DNA of 64,000 nt from the NCBI RefSeq assembly GCF_006149005.1, contig NZ_VBSL01000001.1, positions 186,001 through 250,000 on the forward strand, written 5' to 3'. The translations under genes were made by a program, and so were the position numbers. Of the stretch, positions 18,098 to 27,480 are shown in pieces. Numbering within the stretch: position 1 is the first letter of the stretch; every line of letters begins with the position of its first letter. The notes under the pieces were generated by a model. The model was given only the letters and a program-made list of their open reading frames with translations. It was not told the origin of the DNA and ran no database searches. This DNA comes from Larkinella sp. C7. Lineage in GTDB: Bacteria; Bacteroidota; Bacteroidia; Cytophagales; Spirosomataceae.

Positions 18098-18323
18098 TAT
18101 CAATGTGTGGGTGTTTGGAATTCGGCGTATTTCAGGCTTACGGCTCCGGTTCAAAACCTGGTTTCCAGGCAGACGGCCTACCCTGAAACACGGCAACAAT
18201 ACAGAATAAATTTACAAAAAAATACCGGCAATGTGATAAACGTTTGTTTGCTTATCGGAATGGCATTATTTTGGAAGGGCATTTCTGTTAATTTGATTAG
18301 TTTCGCAAGCCTATTAAACGACC

Positions 18324-18656
18324 ATGATGAAAGTCTTTATTGCGCTGGTTCTGATCAGCCTGTGCTGTGCCGCCTGCGAACCGTTTGACCTGGATCAGAA
18401 GAATTTTCCGATCTGTGAAAAACCCGAAGGAACCATCGGTTTTACGGCCGCCAAACTGGAAGTTACTTTTTTTCTGGAAAATAAGAAAGGCGATATTGGA
18501 GCGGTAGGCTGGGATTTGGGCGATGGGCGCAATCGTTCCGGGAATCAGTTCACGGTTTTTTACGAAAAACCCGGCACCTACAACGTTACGATGGTTCTTG
18601 CGAACCAATGCGACGATAAGCTTTCCGTTTCGCGCCTGGTTACTGTCACCAATTAG
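18324..18656 (+). CDS. PKD-domain lipoprotein
   Basis: A 110-residue protein with a lipoprotein signal (hydrophobic segment ending LCCAACE, acylated Cys at about 18-19). The rest is a single PKD/immunoglobulin-like fold with the family hallmarks VGWDLGDGR and a closing KPGTYNVTMVLAN...CDDKLSVSRLVTV. PKD domains in this phylum usually serve in surface binding or protein contacts. It is the first of three same-strand genes for exported proteins (15 bp before the next), convergent with the actin/tubulin-like operon. Confidence 0.75.
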   Translation: MMKVFIALVLISLCCAACEPFDLDQKNFPICEKPEGTIGFTAAKLEVTFFLENKKGDIGAVGWDLGDGRNRSGNQFTVFYEKPGTYNVTMVLANQCDDKLSVSRLVTVTN

Positions 18657-18670
18657 CCTTCTTCTCCGCT

Positions 18671-19513
18671 ATGCATGAGCCATACGCACTTCTCTGGTTG
18701 AAACGATGGGTTGCTTTCTTTCTGGTGATGTCTGCGTTACCCGCTGTCAGTCAGGTTGCTGTAACCAATATCCGCATCAACGTGATCGAAGAGTCGTCGG
18801 TCGAAATCCTGTACGACATTACCGGAAACCAACCCGCCGATTCGGTATATTTTCGCCTTCGCAGTCAGATTAACGGCGTCCTGAACCCCGCTCCACAGTT
18901 TATTTCCGGCGATTGGGGGCAGGATGTTTCGCCGGGTACCAACCGGCGCATCGTCTGGAGAGCACTGGAAAACGGATTCGAACTGGATGAAAATATTCGG
19001 GCAACCCTGCTGGTCAAAGTGATTCCGGGGGCCGTGCGCAAACCGACCGAGTCCGTAACACAAATGCCCATCGATCTTCCGAAAAAGAAATACCGGCCCG
19101 GTGGCCCCGAATTCGCCTTGCTGTCGGTGATTGCCCCTGGAGTTGGCAATATTTTTGTTCAGTCGCCCAAACCCGTCATTGGCCACCGCCTGGGCATTAC
19201 GGCTACTTGCTACGGCCTGATGCTCTACGGTTTTATGGAACGTAAAAAGTCGCGCGACGACTATGCGCTGTATGAACAGCAACGCAACCGCACAGCCGCA
19301 CAACCGTTTTACGACAGTGCTAACGACCACCACCACCGGTATATGATTGCCACCCGCCTGTCGGGAGCCATCTGGATTACGGACATTGTGGCCACGTTGA
19401 TCAAAGGCGTACGCAACCAGAAACAGCGCACCAGAACCGCCGAACCGAAGGTCAGTCTGAAACCCGGTTACCAATCCGGGTATCCGGTTGCGGTGTTCAA
19501 CTACAAATTTTAA
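18671..19513 (+). CDS. Exported protein, unknown function
   Basis: A 280-residue protein with an N-terminal hydrophobic segment (about residues 10-27, ending PAVSQ) acting as signal peptide or anchor. Residues 30-120 look like a fibronectin-type or Ig-like beta-sandwich (VAVTNIRINVIEESSVEILYDIT and GTNRRIVWRALENGFELDENIRATLLVKV). The C-terminal half is helical with two hydrophobic stretches (about 150-175 and 225-245), one rich in Gly and one followed by a His cluster (NDHHHRYM). I do not recognise the family. It overlaps the search space of the next gene, which starts 11 bases after its stop, so the trio is likely an operon. Confidence 0.6.
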   Translation: MHEPYALLWLKRWVAFFLVMSALPAVSQVAVTNIRINVIEESSVEILYDITGNQPADSVYFRLRSQINGVLNPAPQFISGDWGQDVSPGTNRRIVWRALENGFELDENIRATLLVKVIPGAVRKPTESVTQMPIDLPKKKYRPGGPEFALLSVIAPGVGNIFVQSPKPVIGHRLGITATCYGLMLYGFMERKKSRDDYALYEQQRNRTAAQPFYDSANDHHHRYMIATRLSGAIWITDIVATLIKGVRNQKQRTRTAEPKVSLKPGYQSGYPVAVFNYKF

Positions 19514-19523
19514 CGACTATGGT

Positions 19524-20234
19524 ATGATGCGTTTTGCACTCATTTTGGGAGTTCTGTTCAGTCTGCTGGGAGAAAGTCAGGCGCAGGTTGGGGTCTATTC
19601 GGCGTCCGGCTCCTGGGTACACGTGAAAACCAAGGCAAAGAATGCGGCATCCGCTTCCAACCGGTTGTTTACGGAAAATTTCACCGATAACCGGAATCGC
19701 TGGCTCATCGGCCGACGGGGGGCTTACGGGTACGACATGTCCCAGAATGCCTACCACATCTACAAACAGGCTGATGACTCACCGGCATCGGCCTTTAGCT
19801 ACGTCTCGATTCCGGCGGCCCTCAATCTGAACAAACTGGATACGTTTATGGTCCAGGTCGATCTGGCCGGACCCAGCGGCATCATTCCCGATGCAGGCTT
19901 GCTGATTGGCGTAAAAGACTCGTTAAATTATTGCCACTTTCGGATCAACAACAAAAACCAGGTGTCCGTCAAATACGTGATCAACGGATTGAGCTACACC
20001 ATCTACATGCGGGGGGATTATGTACCGGCGGGCATTCCGCTCTCGACGACCAAGAATACGCTGACGGTTCGTAAAAAAGGAGAGCAGATTCATTTTTACC
20101 TCAACGGGCGGGAAATACCGACGAGTCCATACCAGTTTCGGCAGTATCAGGGCAATGGCATTGGCTTTGTTGCGACGACCGACGGCACGCAGTTTCGGAA
20201 CCTGACGGTGAGCGCCGGAGCCGGTCCGCGTTAG
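19524..20234 (+). CDS. Exported LamG/concanavalin-like protein
   Basis: A 236-residue protein with a signal peptide ending near SQAQ (residue about 22). The mature part resembles a jelly-roll carbohydrate-binding or LamG-type domain: FTENFTDNRNRWLIG at the first strand, FSYVSIPAALNLNKLDTFMVQVDL, and near the end TVRKKGEQIHFYLNGREI with GNGIGFVATTDGTQFRNLTV. This is the layout of domain-of-unknown-function jelly rolls in Bacteroidota envelope proteins. Its TAG stop (20232-20234) overlaps the TAA stop of the convergent WG-repeat gene by two bases. Confidence 0.7.
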   Translation: MMRFALILGVLFSLLGESQAQVGVYSASGSWVHVKTKAKNAASASNRLFTENFTDNRNRWLIGRRGAYGYDMSQNAYHIYKQADDSPASAFSYVSIPAALNLNKLDTFMVQVDLAGPSGIIPDAGLLIGVKDSLNYCHFRINNKNQVSVKYVINGLSYTIYMRGDYVPAGIPLSTTKNTLTVRKKGEQIHFYLNGREIPTSPYQFRQYQGNGIGFVATTDGTQFRNLTVSAGAGPR

Positions 20235-21088
20235 TTGTCGTCCCGAATACGTCCTCCGTCCCGGTCGACCACAATTTGCTGACCATCCAAAACAACCGTC
20301 GCCTTCCCGTTCAGGAAAGGGGTCACGTCGTCATACACCGGGTCGATATGCCACTTATCCTTTTGATCGACATAGCCCCATTTCCCTCCCTTTCGGGCTG
20401 CCCGCAAACCAAAATCTCCAATTCGGGTATCTACCGAATCGTACGGTTTTGTTTGAACAGCCGTTGCCGGTTCGACCATTCCTGAAGCAGCAGGAACGGG
20501 AGTTGGACTGAGATCGGTGGGCGTAAGAAGGGGATTGTTGTTTTCTACAATAGACTCGGCGGGCAGCAGCACGACTTTCTTTGCAGCTTTGCCCACATTG
20601 GGCTGGCGAATGGTCTCTTTGACCTGGACAGCACCGCTGCTCCGGGTTTGTTCCAGTTCAGCTACCTCCTCGCGACCGGCTCCGCTGTCGATTTCGGTTA
20701 ATTTCCCTTTCCAGAGCCACAGCAAGATGCTTACAAAAACGATCACCAGCGTAATCAATACTTTATTGGACTGGCTGAATGGCGTGGATATGGGATGAAC
20801 CGACACATCGCCGGATAGCGCGGCTACAGGTTGCTGGGACTCCACCAACCACGTTTTTGCCTCTTTTTGCCGCCAATCGGTCGAAATAAGCTGTTCCCGC
20901 AGGGACTGACCTTTGGGTGTTTCGAGGGCTTCGTAATTATGTTCGAGCAGGTAACCCATGATTTCCTGCGTCAATGTGGTTTCATCGGATGGAATGGCAA
21001 CAAACAGCCGGTTGATCACGTGGGCTGGGACGTGCCGGTCGTAAGGGCTAAAAACCTCCTGTATTTTCAGACGAATGGTATCGATCAT
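20231..21088 (-). CDS. Membrane-anchored protein with LISTDWR module and WG-repeat C-terminus
   Basis: A 285-residue protein, last gene of the minus-strand operon. Residues 1-72 form a helical module ending REQLISTDWRQKE that also occurs in the next gene upstream. A single transmembrane helix lies near 108-126 (VLITLVIVFVSILLWLW). A long low-complexity linker follows, then a C-terminal WG/KWG repeat-like domain (about 228-280, with GKWGYVDQKDKWHIDPVYDDVTPF). The topology is probably N-in with the WG domain outside the inner membrane. WG repeats are generally ligand- or protein-binding. The module likely contacts a cytoplasmic partner encoded in the operon. Function unknown. Confidence 0.7.
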   Translation of the reverse strand: MIDTIRLKIQEVFSPYDRHVPAHVINRLFVAIPSDETTLTQEIMGYLLEHNYEALETPKGQSLREQLISTDWRQKEAKTWLVESQQPVAALSGDVSVHPISTPFSQSNKVLITLVIVFVSILLWLWKGKLTEIDSGAGREEVAELEQTRSSGAVQVKETIRQPNVGKAAKKVVLLPAESIVENNNPLLTPTDLSPTPVPAASGMVEPATAVQTKPYDSVDTRIGDFGLRAARKGGKWGYVDQKDKWHIDPVYDDVTPFLNGKATVVLDGQQIVVDRDGGRIRDDN

Positions 21089-21296
21089 TTCATGCTTCAG
21101 TTAGTAAACGAGGAAAGCCATTCTTTTTAGACCTTCAAAAGTTACGAAAAGTCAAATAATCTTCATAATTTTTTACGCGATCGGTTTCAACGTTCATTCA
21201 GACAACAGTCTGACACCGTGTCTGTTTATTTTTCTGATCATTCGGTATCTGATTCCAATCAGGCTTGGGAGGTCTTTCAGGATCTCCAGGTCTTCA

Positions 21297-22346
21297 TCAC
21301 GATAGAAATACTTTTGGGTAGGGGTAGGCATCCAGTTGCTGGCTCGTCTGTTTCTTTGAGCTTTTTCGAGTCGGTTCCGGCTCCGGTTCTTCGCCCCGCG
21401 TCATCCTTAACACCACCCAAATCAGCACCAGGGCTGATAAAATGGCCAGGCCAATCAGAGCGGCATCCGAAAAGCTGCTTTTTTTAGGCGGTTCCGGCGA
21501 CACGACCGGAGGTGGCAGAATCGGCTGCGGGTTTCCGGGTAATGGCCCCCCACTCGCAGGAAACCGGCTTGCCGGATTCACCCCCGCCGGAGCAGGCGTT
21601 GTGGTATACCCGGTCTGGGTTTTCACATAGTCCGTCGATTGCGGTTTGGCTTGCTCCTTTTCCCACCAGCTCAGGTGCCGCCAGTCGGTCGAAATCAGTT
21701 TTTCTTTCAGGCTATTTCCCCGGGGCGGGTTCACCGATGCGTAATAATGCTCCGACAGATACAGCCGGATTTCTTCGGCCAGTGCCGCTTCATCATAATC
21801 AACGGCTTTGAACAGAAATTTCAGACTCTGCGCCTGAATGTGCTTGTCGTAATCGTCCAGAATACTCTTGATTTTTCGCCGGACCGACTCCACTTTTTCA
21901 ACAACCGGTACCGGGATGGGGGGATTTTGCGGGTTTGTTTGCGAAGCCGCTGCACCGGGTCCGTGGCTGGCTGGGGAAACGGCCTCTTCGCTTGCGGACG
22001 AAACCGGCAGGGCTTCCAGAATAGCCGGTATCCACTGTTCGGTTACAAAAGCCCGCGACAACTGAACCCGTTCGGCTTCGGCGACAAACTGGTTGATATC
22101 CGTTTCCGACAACTGATTCTGACGTTGCAGGGCCACCGCGACCATCTTCTTTTTCAGATCCAGAATCTTCCCAAAATCACGGTTTACCTGACGGCTGATG
22201 TCGTTGACCAGGCGGGTAAAATCCGTGATGCCCAATGCGTTGGCCTCCGCCACGAGCCCTTTTTGTCGCCATTGCCAGTCAGCCAGTTCGCCCTCATACA
22301 GAACGACTTCATTTTTAATTCGATCCCGTAATTCTTCGAGTGTCAT
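21297..22346 (-). CDS. Membrane-anchored helical protein with LISTDWR module
   Basis: A 349-residue protein. Residues 1-115 are helical and charged. A Pro/Ala-rich linker precedes a second helical module (about 150-232, from VRRKIKSILDDYDKHI to LKEKLISTDWRHL) that is clearly homologous to the N-terminal module of the gene at 20231-21088. A Pro-rich linker leads to one transmembrane helix (about 295-315, ALIGLAILSALVLIWVVL) and a short basic/Ser-rich tail. No enzyme motif is present. The shared module in two neighbouring membrane proteins suggests binding to a common cytoplasmic partner such as the actin- or tubulin-like protein; this is inference. Confidence 0.65.
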   Translation of the reverse strand: MTLEELRDRIKNEVVLYEGELADWQWRQKGLVAEANALGITDFTRLVNDISRQVNRDFGKILDLKKKMVAVALQRQNQLSETDINQFVAEAERVQLSRAFVTEQWIPAILEALPVSSASEEAVSPASHGPGAAASQTNPQNPPIPVPVVEKVESVRRKIKSILDDYDKHIQAQSLKFLFKAVDYDEAALAEEIRLYLSEHYYASVNPPRGNSLKEKLISTDWRHLSWWEKEQAKPQSTDYVKTQTGYTTTPAPAGVNPASRFPASGGPLPGNPQPILPPPVVSPEPPKKSSFSDAALIGLAILSALVLIWVVLRMTRGEEPEPEPTRKSSKKQTSQQLDAYPYPKVFLS

Positions 22347-22463
22347 GATCTCCGTAAATCCCTGTTCATTGTAGCGAAGACCGGTTACAAGGCAAACGGC
22401 TATCAGAATAGTTCAATTAAATACTATCTTGTTACCAAATAATCCGGGCTGGGTATTAAATTA

Positions 22464-23738
22464 CTAAATAAATCTAATTTTTGCTTTTTCTGTAATCTTC
22501 CATTTGTCGCCCTGAAGTGTCAACCGACCCACCTGCTCCGTCCGAATCCGGCTATTCGGATTGGGCTGCGTCAGATACTCACAGGCATCGTTGAGGTATG
22601 AATACGGATCGCTCAGCGCCAGTCGCTGGGCATCCGCATTTTCCGAAACCTGGTAGGTGGCCTGCGTATCACTTTGCAGGCTGATGTCAAAAACCGTATC
22701 ACGTTCGGGGGTAGTCAACAAACCGCCGGCGCTAAACCCATCGCCCAAATCCGCCGTTCGGGCGTAGAAAGCCGTCGGTTTAGCGGGCAGGGTCGGCGTG
22801 CGAAAACGATTAGACGGGCGGGCGGCTGATTCCGGCTCGGTTGGCGCATCCTGAACCGGTGTTATCACTTCAAGCGGTACTTTAACCGCCGGAGCAGCCG
22901 GTTTTTCAGCCCGGTTTTGTTCCAGTAACCGAACGGCCCTTTCGAGGGCTTCCAGTTGTGCATTCAACTGAAAATTTTCATTCGTCTGGTTTTTGCGTAC
23001 TTCAAGTTTACTGATCCGGTCAGACAGTTTCGCCAATTGGGAGTCAAACTGCACATCGCGGGCCGATTGCTGCGGCTTCTGGTTTTTTATGACAAGATAC
23101 GCCAGAAAAGCGACGGCAATGAGACTCAGTATTGATAAAATAAGCGCAAAACTATCCATAGCATTCCAGTTTGATTGAGTGGGTGATGGGGTGGTTACCG
23201 GTGTTTTTTCAGTATTTTCTATCGAATCGGCAGGTGCATCTTCTTCCGCCGAAGCAACCGGCTGCGGGGGTGCAACCACGGCAGGCCCGGCGCCTAAAGC
23301 ACTGGTAATGATGCCGTCCAGGGTGGATTGAAAAGCCGGATAACCTGGCAACGTCTGTCGGGTTATCCGATCTCCGGTGGCAACTTTCTGGACCAGATAA
23401 TCTTTGACGCCTTCCAAGGCAGTCCGGGGCTGGTTAATCTGCGCGATGTTCTGAGCTGCTCTTTTCCTGGCGTCATCGGTCAGTTTATCCGCCCCGACAA
23501 GGTCGTTTTGCGCGATGAATTCCTTCAGCCCCTCATACGAATCACAGGCACATTGTTTCGACTTGACGTTCGGAAAGGTTTGGGCATCCGTCGCCAGAAA
23601 CTCCACCGTCGCTTTGGTCATCAGAAAAGCCGCCTGATCGAGTTTTCGGCGGTATTCCGCATCGTTTTGGGCAAAAGCCGGTCTGTTTAGAAGCAACACG
23701 CCAAGCAACAAAATCCAGCGGGTAGTTTGACAGATCAT
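22464..23738 (-). CDS. Exported/membrane protein with coiled coil, unknown function
   Basis: A 424-residue protein. It has a signal peptide (residues 1-23, ending AFAQ), an extracytoplasmic helical region with a CACDSYEGLKEF segment, a low-complexity Pro/Glu linker, one transmembrane helix near 193-216 (FALILSILSLIAVAFLAYLVI), a cytoplasmic coiled coil (about 228-276) and a C-terminal beta-rich region of about 130 residues (LSDPYSYLNDACEYLTQ, TLQGDKWKITEKAKI). The layout of periplasmic sensor, helix, coiled coil and cytoplasmic domain suggests a linker between envelope and cytoplasm. It lies 27 bp downstream of the giant ATPase gene. Confidence 0.65.
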   Translation of the reverse strand: MICQTTRWILLLGVLLLNRPAFAQNDAEYRRKLDQAAFLMTKATVEFLATDAQTFPNVKSKQCACDSYEGLKEFIAQNDLVGADKLTDDARKRAAQNIAQINQPRTALEGVKDYLVQKVATGDRITRQTLPGYPAFQSTLDGIITSALGAGPAVVAPPQPVASAEEDAPADSIENTEKTPVTTPSPTQSNWNAMDSFALILSILSLIAVAFLAYLVIKNQKPQQSARDVQFDSQLAKLSDRISKLEVRKNQTNENFQLNAQLEALERAVRLLEQNRAEKPAAPAVKVPLEVITPVQDAPTEPESAARPSNRFRTPTLPAKPTAFYARTADLGDGFSAGGLLTTPERDTVFDISLQSDTQATYQVSENADAQRLALSDPYSYLNDACEYLTQPNPNSRIRTEQVGRLTLQGDKWKITEKAKIRFI

Positions 23739-23765
23739 CCTTTGAAAAGAAAGTTTAGTTGAGGA

Positions 23766-26700
23766 TTACGATTCGGCAATGAACTTCGATAGCTCATACA
23801 ACGCGTGTTTGAGCGGCAGAAAAAAGTAGGTTTCACCCAGCGCATCATTTGGCCGTTGTTCAAAACCCATCCGTGCCAGCATGTAGCTGTCGTAGAGCCG
23901 TCCCCCGCGCGTAATGTCCGCACCGACGAGGTAATCGACATACCGCTCGGGCGTCTGAATGTTGTATTCGCTCAGGAAATAAGCAATGTCGCGGTCGTGC
24001 AACGTCAGTTCCAGAAACCGCTGCATGTTGTGCAAAACCGAGTGGTGAAATGCCTGCTGCGGACTGACTTCCCCAATTTTCGTCCGGCGGTATTCAAAAG
24101 CAAAGGGGTTTGCCTGCTCCTGCCCTGCTTCGTCGGCGGTTGCGGGTTCGTTGCCCCAGTAACAGGTCGTTTCCCGGTTTTCGTACTGCGCTTTTTCGCC
24201 ACCGGCATTTTCGTACAAAACCGCTCCGTTGGCCGTCGTTTCCTTCGGATTGTCGGACAGAATCACCTCAAAATCCGACGGCACCGACTGTTTGGAATAC
24301 GCCTTGAACAGCATCTTGGTAAACTGAATCAGACGCGACCGCGACCCGAGCATTGCCAGATACTGACTACCCCGGCCCGTAAACGTCAGGTAGCGCGGCA
24401 ACGCCAGGTTGTGCGACTCCAGCAACTGAACCAGGTGATAGACAATCGAGCTGTAGTGCAGGTAGAGTACGATTCGCAGGGCCGGTTTTCCGTCCTGAAT
24501 CGACTGCGTAAACTTGAAGTGACTGTCGTACTTGAACAGCAAACTAACAATATCCTCAGCGGTCAGCTCCGGTTTGTTCAGGAAGGTGTCAAGAATCGAA
24601 TCTTCCCGGGCGGGCGTTTGATTCAACGTTCGGCGGTAGGCCAGATAGTTCTTGACAAAACCGCTGTCTTTCCGGTGCGACGGGTGGCCCTGTTCGTCCA
24701 AACCGCCCCCCCAGATGTCGTAACCGGCAAACCGGAACGACGTATTCAGATACCGCCCCTGCTGTTTCATGAACAGCATGATGTCGGCCGTTCCGCCACC
24801 GATGTCCACGTTGACGGTGTCGGCAAAGGACTTGACGCCGTTTTTGACAAGATAGAAGTATGGAGCCAGCGACTCCGGTACCGGTTTGACCCGGAAGTTA
24901 CTCGTGGTGCCAAAGACATTCCGGGCGGCCTGTTCCCACTCATGCACCAGATTATCTTCCGTGACGGCCCGCATGCTCGAAGGAGCCAGCCACACGATGC
25001 CCGTCTGCTGCACATTGCCCTGATTCAGAATCACTTTGTTCCGGATTAACAGAAACAGGGTTTCGAAAAAGGCGCGTACGCGGGGGCGGTTGAGTGTATC
25101 GCCCGGCTGGTTTTCAAACAGCCATTTCAGGTTCGTTACGTAGTGATTGACGCCCGTGCTACCCTCTTCCAGATCGATGTTGAAGCCCAGGTTGACTTTG
25201 GAAAACAGGTTGTTACCGCTGTCGGTAAAACCACTTTTCTCGTACACCGTCGTCCGAAGCGGGAACGCGAACGGCGAGCCAAACTCCTTGCCGATGATGG
25301 CCGGAATGAACTCCCGCCGAACCAGTTGATCGAGCTGCACAAGCCCGCCAAAGCTGACCCGTTTTTCGTATTTGTCGTACACCGTCTGCGCTTCGTAGCC
25401 TTCATACGGTTTGTTGAACAACACCATTTGCAGCTCGTCCTTGTTGAGCGACGTGTTCTGATCGCTCACCGTCAGGGCTTTCGGCTCCACATCGCCCATC
25501 GCGGCATCGGTGTAAGCGATGTGGGTATTGGACGTTCCAAAGTCGATGGCAAACGTAAAGTTCTTGTAGCCTTTTTCCGTAATGGTCGTAAACTGCGGCA
25601 ACACCAGCCCCCGGTACGGAATACCACCCCGTTCCAGCCGGATTTCCATGACGTCGAATGCCTGCGGAACTTTGTAATAATACGAAGCCGGCAAGGGATC
25701 GACTTTGGGTGAACGGGCCTCGGGAGCCGGAACATTGAGCGGTTTTCCCGCAATAATATTCGGTAACTCGTAGAAATGCACCGAGTTGTGCGCCCGAAAA
25801 CCGATGTTGGGATCGCTCACATCGGCCAGCATCACATAATACTGGTTCATGGACTGCAAATCGGGAACCGTAACGCGGTAGAACGGAAAAAAAGCCAGCC
25901 CCGCCCGGAAGTCGATCACGGTTTCCGGTCGGGCCAGATTGTATTCTTTCCGGAATTCAATTGTCCGGTTGTTCCGAATCGGAATGCGAAGGATGGCGGT
26001 TATGATTTTATCGGTTCCCCGGTGTTCCACCGAAAAGGCAAACTGCTTTTGCAGATCGTCGATCCGGAAGAAATTAAAATACTCTTTCCGAACCGGCAGC
26101 AAAAACTCACATTCGCCGATGGTTCCGGTAAAAAACCGCTTGTTGTTGATTTTAAACGGTACCTGAATCAGAAAATCTTCCAGAAAATCGTCGGTTGTCA
26201 GGAACGGATACCGCACGTTGTCGACGCCCGGCAAATACCGCTCGGCGAGCAAACCGCCTTCGCTGAGGTTGTTGAGCAGCGAGCGCATGATGACCGTCTG
26301 CGGGTTCCAGTTGGTATTTTTCACATACCGCCCGGCCACATCCATCCGCGACGCCAGTGCCAGCGGTTTCCGAACGTTGGTCGGTGCGCCGTTGCGGCTT
26401 TCCTGCTGGTAATACGAAACCGTGGGCTGCATCACGAAATCGCTGTTTTCCTCAATATCATCCAGCACATCATTTTCACGCACCTTGTACAAGGCCAGTC
26501 CCGGGAGCACCTGCAGAGTCGAATTGCCTTCGCCACCAATCTGAATCGGCTCGAAGTTCGACAGCGTCGTATTCGCTTCGACCGGGAGTTGGGTGGTATT
26601 GTCAAAAAACGCTTTGTACAGGAATTCGGAAAAACCGCCTTTCGATGGCAGCAAGTCTTTATACTGATCATAGAGCCGTCGCAGGTAGGTCACAAAAGCC

Positions 26701-27350
26701 GTGTCCCGGTCCTGCAAAGGCACATATTCATTCTGAAACAGCATCCGGCCCGTTGTGCTTTTGGGCGGATCGATGAACTTGTTCTGGCGTTCCTGCTCCC
26801 AGTTGGGCGACGTAAACACCAGCGACAAGGGTGACGTACCACCCAGCAGCGCACCTTTGTAATAGATCAGCGTAAACTGTTGCAGGGTACCCAGTTCGTT
26901 GCGAAAATCCAGTTCCAGGGCTTTGGCCAGAATCTGGTGCGCGTGTCGAACGGTGGTCGAGGGGTTGGCTTTTTTCCGCAGGGCGTCCAGCCGCTCGGCG
27001 CGGTTCCAGACCCGGTACGTCAGATCGGCACTGTTCCCGGCCTGAAACAGCAGCTCCAGCATGTCGAGGGCGTGCGAAACCAGGACGTGATACAACGACA
27101 GTTCGCGCGGAAGCTGGTTGTTTTTGATCATCCGGAAAGCCGTATCGAACAGATACAACCGCGCAAAGGGCGACGGAATCGATGTCCCGGCTTTGGCTGC
27201 GGCTCCGGCAGCACCACCAGCCGCCCCGGAAAGCGTATCAGGAATGTGTTCAATGCGGTTGCCCGTCAAGCCGGTGTGTGAACCCGTCCAATCCTGGTGG
27301 TTCTGCTGGCTGACGTTGGGGTCATTATCGATTCTGAGAATATGTGGCAT
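23766..27350 (-). CDS. Giant Hsp70/actin-fold ATPase
   Basis: A 1194-residue cytoplasmic protein. The N-terminal 600 residues match no family I know. The C-terminal half has the sugar-kinase/Hsp70/actin ATPase motifs in order: phosphate-1 loop AIDFGTSNTHIAY (about 601-613), an Hsp70-like ESLAPYFYL (about 825), phosphate-2 NVDIGGGTADIMLF (about 846-859) and adenosine motif TFTGRGSQYL (about 988-997). All nucleotide-binding residues look intact. It may be distantly related to SrfB-type proteins. I chose ATG 27350 (MPHILRIDND); an in-frame TTG at 27404 lies inside a palindrome. Its neighbours are the tubulin-like gene upstream and membrane-anchored proteins downstream. A role in filament formation or protein remodelling at the membrane is inferred. 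Confidence 0.85.
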   Translation of the reverse strand: MPHILRIDNDPNVSQQNHQDWTGSHTGLTGNRIEHIPDTLSGAAGGAAGAAAKAGTSIPSPFARLYLFDTAFRMIKNNQLPRELSLYHVLVSHALDMLELLFQAGNSADLTYRVWNRAERLDALRKKANPSTTVRHAHQILAKALELDFRNELGTLQQFTLIYYKGALLGGTSPLSLVFTSPNWEQERQNKFIDPPKSTTGRMLFQNEYVPLQDRDTAFVTYLRRLYDQYKDLLPSKGGFSEFLYKAFFDNTTQLPVEANTTLSNFEPIQIGGEGNSTLQVLPGLALYKVRENDVLDDIEENSDFVMQPTVSYYQQESRNGAPTNVRKPLALASRMDVAGRYVKNTNWNPQTVIMRSLLNNLSEGGLLAERYLPGVDNVRYPFLTTDDFLEDFLIQVPFKINNKRFFTGTIGECEFLLPVRKEYFNFFRIDDLQKQFAFSVEHRGTDKIITAILRIPIRNNRTIEFRKEYNLARPETVIDFRAGLAFFPFYRVTVPDLQSMNQYYVMLADVSDPNIGFRAHNSVHFYELPNIIAGKPLNVPAPEARSPKVDPLPASYYYKVPQAFDVMEIRLERGGIPYRGLVLPQFTTITEKGYKNFTFAIDFGTSNTHIAYTDAAMGDVEPKALTVSDQNTSLNKDELQMVLFNKPYEGYEAQTVYDKYEKRVSFGGLVQLDQLVRREFIPAIIGKEFGSPFAFPLRTTVYEKSGFTDSGNNLFSKVNLGFNIDLEEGSTGVNHYVTNLKWLFENQPGDTLNRPRVRAFFETLFLLIRNKVILNQGNVQQTGIVWLAPSSMRAVTEDNLVHEWEQAARNVFGTTSNFRVKPVPESLAPYFYLVKNGVKSFADTVNVDIGGGTADIMLFMKQQGRYLNTSFRFAGYDIWGGGLDEQGHPSHRKDSGFVKNYLAYRRTLNQTPAREDSILDTFLNKPELTAEDIVSLLFKYDSHFKFTQSIQDGKPALRIVLYLHYSSIVYHLVQLLESHNLALPRYLTFTGRGSQYLAMLGSRSRLIQFTKMLFKAYSKQSVPSDFEVILSDNPKETTANGAVLYENAGGEKAQYENRETTCYWGNEPATADEAGQEQANPFAFEYRRTKIGEVSPQQAFHHSVLHNMQRFLELTLHDRDIAYFLSEYNIQTPERYVDYLVGADITRGGRLYDSYMLARMGFEQRPNDALGETYFFLPLKHALYELSKFIAES

Positions 27351-27382
27351 GAGTTTCGAGAGATCTAAAAAGGGGTTATTGC

Positions 27383-27468
27383 GCGGAGTTGAGCGGAGTA
27401 ACAAAGAGGTAAGCGGAGAAAATTTTAATGAAACCCTGCTTAACTCCTTTTTCTCTGCTCAACTCTGC
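27383..27468. repeat. Intergenic palindrome inside the operon (P2)
   Basis: GCGGAGTTGAGCGGAG (27383-27398) pairs with the segment 27453-27468 over 16 bases with two G-U pairs; inner segments (GAGGTAAGC with GCTTAACTC) pair imperfectly. The arms are made of a repeating GCGGAG word. It separates the tubulin-like and ATPase genes, both on the minus strand, so it may set relative expression within the operon. Confidence 0.75.
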
Positions 27469-27480
27469 GAAACAACTTTT

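Noticed and set aside
23805-25049. 414-codon plus-strand frame inside the giant ATPase gene
   Set aside because: Antisense shadow; the minus frame holds complete ATPase motifs.
27351-27404. TTG start at 27404 for the giant ATPase
   Set aside because: The extra 18 residues lie in the palindrome and do not resemble protein; ATG 27350 starts a plausible N-terminus.
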